DNA from: Leptodactylus fallax | Taxonomy: Eukaryota > Chordata > Amphibia > Anura > Leptodactylidae | Length of the DNA stretch: 64,000 bases | NCBI GenBank assembly: GCA_947044405.1 | Contig: CAMRHE010000461.1 | Span: 434,001-498,000 of the forward strand | Direction of reading: 5' to 3' | Shown: in pieces, positions 59,553 to 64,000 of the stretch | Layout of the letters: each line of letters begins with the position of its first letter | Position numbering within the stretch: the first letter of the stretch is position 1 | Made by a program: the position numbers and the translations under genes | The notes under the pieces: generated by a model | What the model saw: the letters and a program-made list of their open reading frames with translations, nothing else | Databases searched by the model: none | What the model was told of the DNA's origin: nothing

Positions 59553-59748
59553 TACACAGTAGTGCAGCCTTTTCTAAATTAAAAAAAAAAAATCTCCATT
59601 ATTATAAAATCTTGCAATGTTTTTTTGTTTTTTTTTTTTGCTCTGGTGGCCATACACAGTCGCCAGAGTGTTGATGTTAATAATAAAAAAAATATATATA
59701 TTAATTGCTTTTCTCTGTATGCGCAAGTGCACATATGTATATATATGC

Positions 59749-61001
<1,253 letters not shown>

Positions 61002-61042
<41 letters not shown>
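61002..61042 (+). repeat. (TA)n microsatellite
   Basis: About 19 TA units directly at the outer end of Tc1-D2. Confidence 0.95.
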
Positions 61043-61044
<2 letters not shown>

Positions 61045-62091
61045 CATTTAACACAAAGAGATTTGACTCTTAAAGGTTGACCTGATCAGTGTATGTATAA
61101 CACAGTGGACACTACAGTCACAGTACAGTGTAGATCTTCTATGATCAATCTGCCTCCATATCTGATATTAAATAAATCTAACTAATCTATTCTCCAAAGT
61201 CCTGTTTTCTTATAATTCTGTAGTTCTACAGCAGTGTTGGTATTTTGTTTCATTATCACTGTGCTGGCAGTGCTAGCTTACTAGCTGCAGTAGCTGTTTT
61301 ATTCTCTTCCTGCTTGCTATCACAGAACATGTCTCTTTTCTCTGTGCATTATCTTGTATGATGATATGACAGTATTACTGTGACTTCTCAACCCACCACT
61401 TACGATTGAGAGGCCATCAGGTGATGATGTCTGAAACCTAACTAGGTCACACAGACCATGTGATCCTACTCTGTGCTCTTCTACTTCGTGTTACATGTGG
61501 CAGTAGCTATTTTACAGGTTCACCTGAGACAAATCACAAAAGTTTTGGTTTTGAACAGTTTCTTTTGGAAGATTTGTGTTGAATCCAGTTTGCTTCAAAA
61601 TGGTTCTCTCATCTCTATTGGTTTTACCATTTTATGAGTGAAATCTTATAACATTCATATATCCCTTCTTTAAAGCAGAAATAATTTTCACTTTAGTAAT
61701 AAAAATTCTTCTTAAGTTTCAATAGAAATGTGTTTGAACTTATTTTATTCTGCTTAAACATCTTATATACATCTTTATTTACTTTGTTAAAATCAGTGTT
61801 TCATACTGAATTTTGTAAGTATAAAATTAATTTTAATCAATTTCTTTATCTTTGAAGATGAATAGATTTGGTGACTGCAAAGACAGAAGAAAGTAACAGA
61901 TTTAGCCATTGTTAACTTGTATTTTATAACTTGCTGCACAATAATAACTAACAACAAAAGCCAAAAAAAAGCTATAGAAAAAACGTTGAGTTAAAGTGAT
62001 TAGCATCTGTTTCCTTGACACATTAAAAGTCATGTCAAGCTTGGCTACAGCTTTATATTACAATTAACAAAAAAAGATAAAAAGTTTAGCA
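61043..62091. other. Spacer, nothing recognised
   Basis: No coding or repeat hallmark seen apart from A/T-rich runs. Confidence 0.4.
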
Positions 62092-62093
62092 TA

Positions 62094-62238
62094 CAGGGTG
62101 GGCCATAAGTATGGATACACCCAGGTGGGCCATAAGTATGGATACACCCAGATACCATTGTTTTTCTTGTTCCATTTTATCTGGGTGTATCCATACGTAT
62201 GGCCCACCCAGGTGTATCCATACTTATGGCCCACCCTG
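62094..62238. mobile_element. 145-bp mariner-type MITE with doubled terminal repeats
   Basis: TA at 62,092-62,093 and 62,239-62,240. Each end contains the unit (A)GGTGGGCCATAAGTATGGAT..ACACCC twice in tandem, in inverted orientation at the other end. Only about 30 bp lie between the arms. Start CAGGGTGGGCCATAAG is mariner-like. Confidence 0.88.
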
Positions 62239-62240
62239 TA

Positions 62241-63131
62241 TATATAAAATGTTCTTATTTACCCAATGAGACTAAATTTTGATTGCACAATATTGAGTGT
62301 GAAAAGAACACAATAAATGGAGATGAAAGGTGGTGTTCAGATTTTATGTTTGCTGTTTTAGCCACCCCTCCACCAATATTGCAACTAATACAAATACCAT
62401 ATAAATATCAATATAAAAAACTCAATATTGCACAAACCCTAGTTCAACAATTGATAATCATAAACTGCAATCAAACAATGCATTAATTTCATAAGCCGTT
62501 GACATAGCTTCCAATCAATCTAGAGTCCATGCTCATACTTAGTTTTCTTTGTGCAGGTTTGAATGTGGGCAGTTCTGTATGTATATGAGAGTGGTCTGTT
62601 AAATCGCTCCTCTATTCGTTATCCATATACACTTATACATTATAAATGCTTAGGGTTATATTCCTGAAGGGTCACATTTCATTTTTGTGATGATGATCAT
62701 TGATGCTTTTATTTAGTAAATAAGTGGCAACAATGTGTTTAACCCATTAATGAATTGTACATTAACGCTTACATTAAGATGTAAGTCATAAGAAGGGAGG
62801 TAATTCTTGTAAAATGCTATGCAAAGCCTGTGGTTTGATAGTCATGTGCCTATAATAATAATTTGAAACTAGAAAAACTCATATCCTGGTGTTTAACTAT
62901 TTAAGTACCACAACTAGCTCCATTTGTCATTTCCATTGCATTATCATCCCTAGGACTGACAGTTTTATGATGACAACTTGGGACTTAACAAAAGATCTTA
63001 GAGTTGTCCAGAGTTTGTGTCTTCTAATGCCTACCACACAGTAGGTATGCCTGTGCCTTCTTCAAACACAAATGTATTACTGTAGTGCAATGTCATAAAA
63101 GATAAATTATATGATAATATATTTACAAAAG
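62241..63131. other. Spacer, nothing recognised
   Basis: AT-rich with no gene seen. Confidence 0.4.
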
Positions 63132-63133
63132 TA

Positions 63134-64000
63134 CAGTTGTGCTAAAAAGTTTACATGCCCCGGCAGATTTTTTGGTTTTTGGCCTTTTTTTTCAGAGAAT
63201 ATGAATGATAACACAAAAACTTTTTCTCCACTCATGGATAGTGGTTGGTTGAAGCCATTTATGGTCAAACTTCTGTGTTGGCTCTTTTTAAATCATAATG
63301 ACAACCAAAAACATAAAAATGACCATGCTCAAAAGTTCACATACCCTGGTGATTTTGGCCTGATAACATGCCCAGAAACCAAACCACGGTCAGGTAGACC
63401 AACCAAAATTTCAGCAACACAACTGCCCGGAAAATTGTTTGGGATGCAAAGAAAAGCCCACACATAACATCAGCTGAAATACAGGACTCTCTGAAAACTA
63501 TCGGTGTGGCTGTTTCAAGATGCACAATAAGGAGGCACTTGAAGAAAAATGGGCTGCATGGTCGAGTTGCCAGAAGAAAGCCGTTATTGCGCAAATGCCA
63601 CAAAGAAGCTCACCTTCAATACGCCAAACAGCACAGAGACAAGCTTCAAAATTTCTGGAACAAGGTAATTTGGAGTGCTGAGACAAAAATTGAACTTTTT
63701 TGCCACAACAATAAACTTTACATTTGGAGAGGTGTCAACAAGGCCTATGATGTAATGAACACCATTCCTACTGTAAAGCATGGAGGTGGATCACTGATGA
63801 TGTGGGGATGTGTGAGCTTCAAAGGCACAGGAAACTTGGTGAAAGTTGAAGGAAAGATGAATGCAGAAGGAAGCTGCGTATGGGACGTACTTAACAACGA
63901 TCCAACACACAAGGCCAAGTCGACCTATCATAGGCTACAGCAGATGAAAGTGAAGGTTCTGGAGTGGCCATCTCAATCTCCTGACCTCAATATCATTGAG
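63134..64000 (+). mobile_element. Tc1 transposon Tc1-E, right part outside the window
   Basis: TA at 63,132-63,133, then CAGTTGTGCTAAAAAGTTTA, a Tc1-like terminal repeat. Its inner copy (CTCAAAAGTTCACATACCC) lies at about 63,328. The transposase runs off the window. Confidence 0.85.
63375..64000 (+). pseudogene. Tc1-E transposase relic, N-terminally deleted
   Basis: The DNA-binding domain is mostly lost; the element goes from the 5' repeat to KPRSGRPTKISA at about 63,381. Then come IQDSLKTIGVAVSRCTIRRH, HGRVARRKPLLRKCHKEAHL, VIWSAETKIELF (first catalytic Asp changed to Ala), [20 protein letters not shown], a damaged second Asp region (NNDPTHKAKST) and SPDLNIIE at the window end. One frameshift near 63,400. 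It is not active. Confidence 0.85.

Larger units (their letters stand above)
57925..59612. repeat. Palindrome (R3-derived) into whose centre Tc1-C inserted
   Basis: Left arm ATAATGGAGATT..TTTAGAAAAGGCTGCACTACTGTGTA (57,925-57,976) has its complement immediately after Tc1-C (59,553-59,602). With the transposon removed, the arms would form an uninterrupted hairpin of about 110 bp. Confidence 0.75.

Overview
The window looks like vertebrate, most probably anuran amphibian, intergenic DNA. It is AT-rich and essentially filled with transposable elements. The combination seen is CR1 and L2 LINEs, a Neptune-like Penelope element with a GIY-YIG nuclease, at least five Tc1 families, a mariner, hAT and piggyBac relics, Gypsy-type solo LTRs and TTAA-flanked foldback elements. 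The repeat beginning TTAACCACTTCCGGACCG is one I associate with frog genomes; the frog assignment is inference, not proof. I found no convincing host protein-coding gene, tRNA, rRNA or CRISPR array. Nearly every open frame is a transposon protein or a shadow of one.

Layout. 1-2.4 kb: decayed hAT transposase with a BED finger. 3.2-3.9 kb: retroviral-type integrase relic. 4.46-5.39 kb: TTAA-flanked non-autonomous element. 5.77-12.47 kb: four-level nest (TTAA foldback > Tc1-A > CR1-A > Tc1-B1). 13.57-20.71 kb: second four-level nest (mariner > L2-A > CR1-B > solo LTR). 21.5-26.15 kb: Penelope-like element PLE-1 with an upstream coding region, RT, GIY-YIG, a CpG-rich palindrome cluster and a GAAACGCG hairpin. 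26.24-27.87 kb: Tc1-D1. 29.80-35.37 kb: hAT-type element with perfect 8-bp target duplication, minisatellite interior and an L2-B insertion whose ORF is nearly open. 36.8-39.9 kb: old CR1-C split by a second non-autonomous hAT. 40.1-42.3 kb: PLE-2 relic (minus). 42.6-44.03 kb: Tc1-B2. 45.5-46.2 kb: third, different Penelope RT relic. 47.2-52.3 kb: piggyBac C-terminus and a second copy of the first hAT, split by a 2-kb element with 338-bp inverted ends. 53-57.9 kb: TTAA foldback elements, and an L1-like retroposon with a 17-bp target duplication that carries a second solo LTR. 57.99-61.0 kb: Tc1-C and truncated Tc1-D2. 62.09-62.24 kb: 145-bp mariner-type MITE. 63.13 kb to the end: Tc1-E.

The window validates itself. 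Several nested insertions have an uninterrupted relative elsewhere in the window that shows the empty target site: CR1-B for Tc1-B1, CR1-A for the solo LTR, L2-B for CR1-B. Insertion order can therefore be read directly. The least damaged coding units are L2-B (769 codons open but lacking the expected endonuclease core), CR1-B (one frameshift plus an LTR), Tc1-C (one stop) and Tc1-D1 (one stop). The window shows a layered transposon graveyard rather than cooperating genes.
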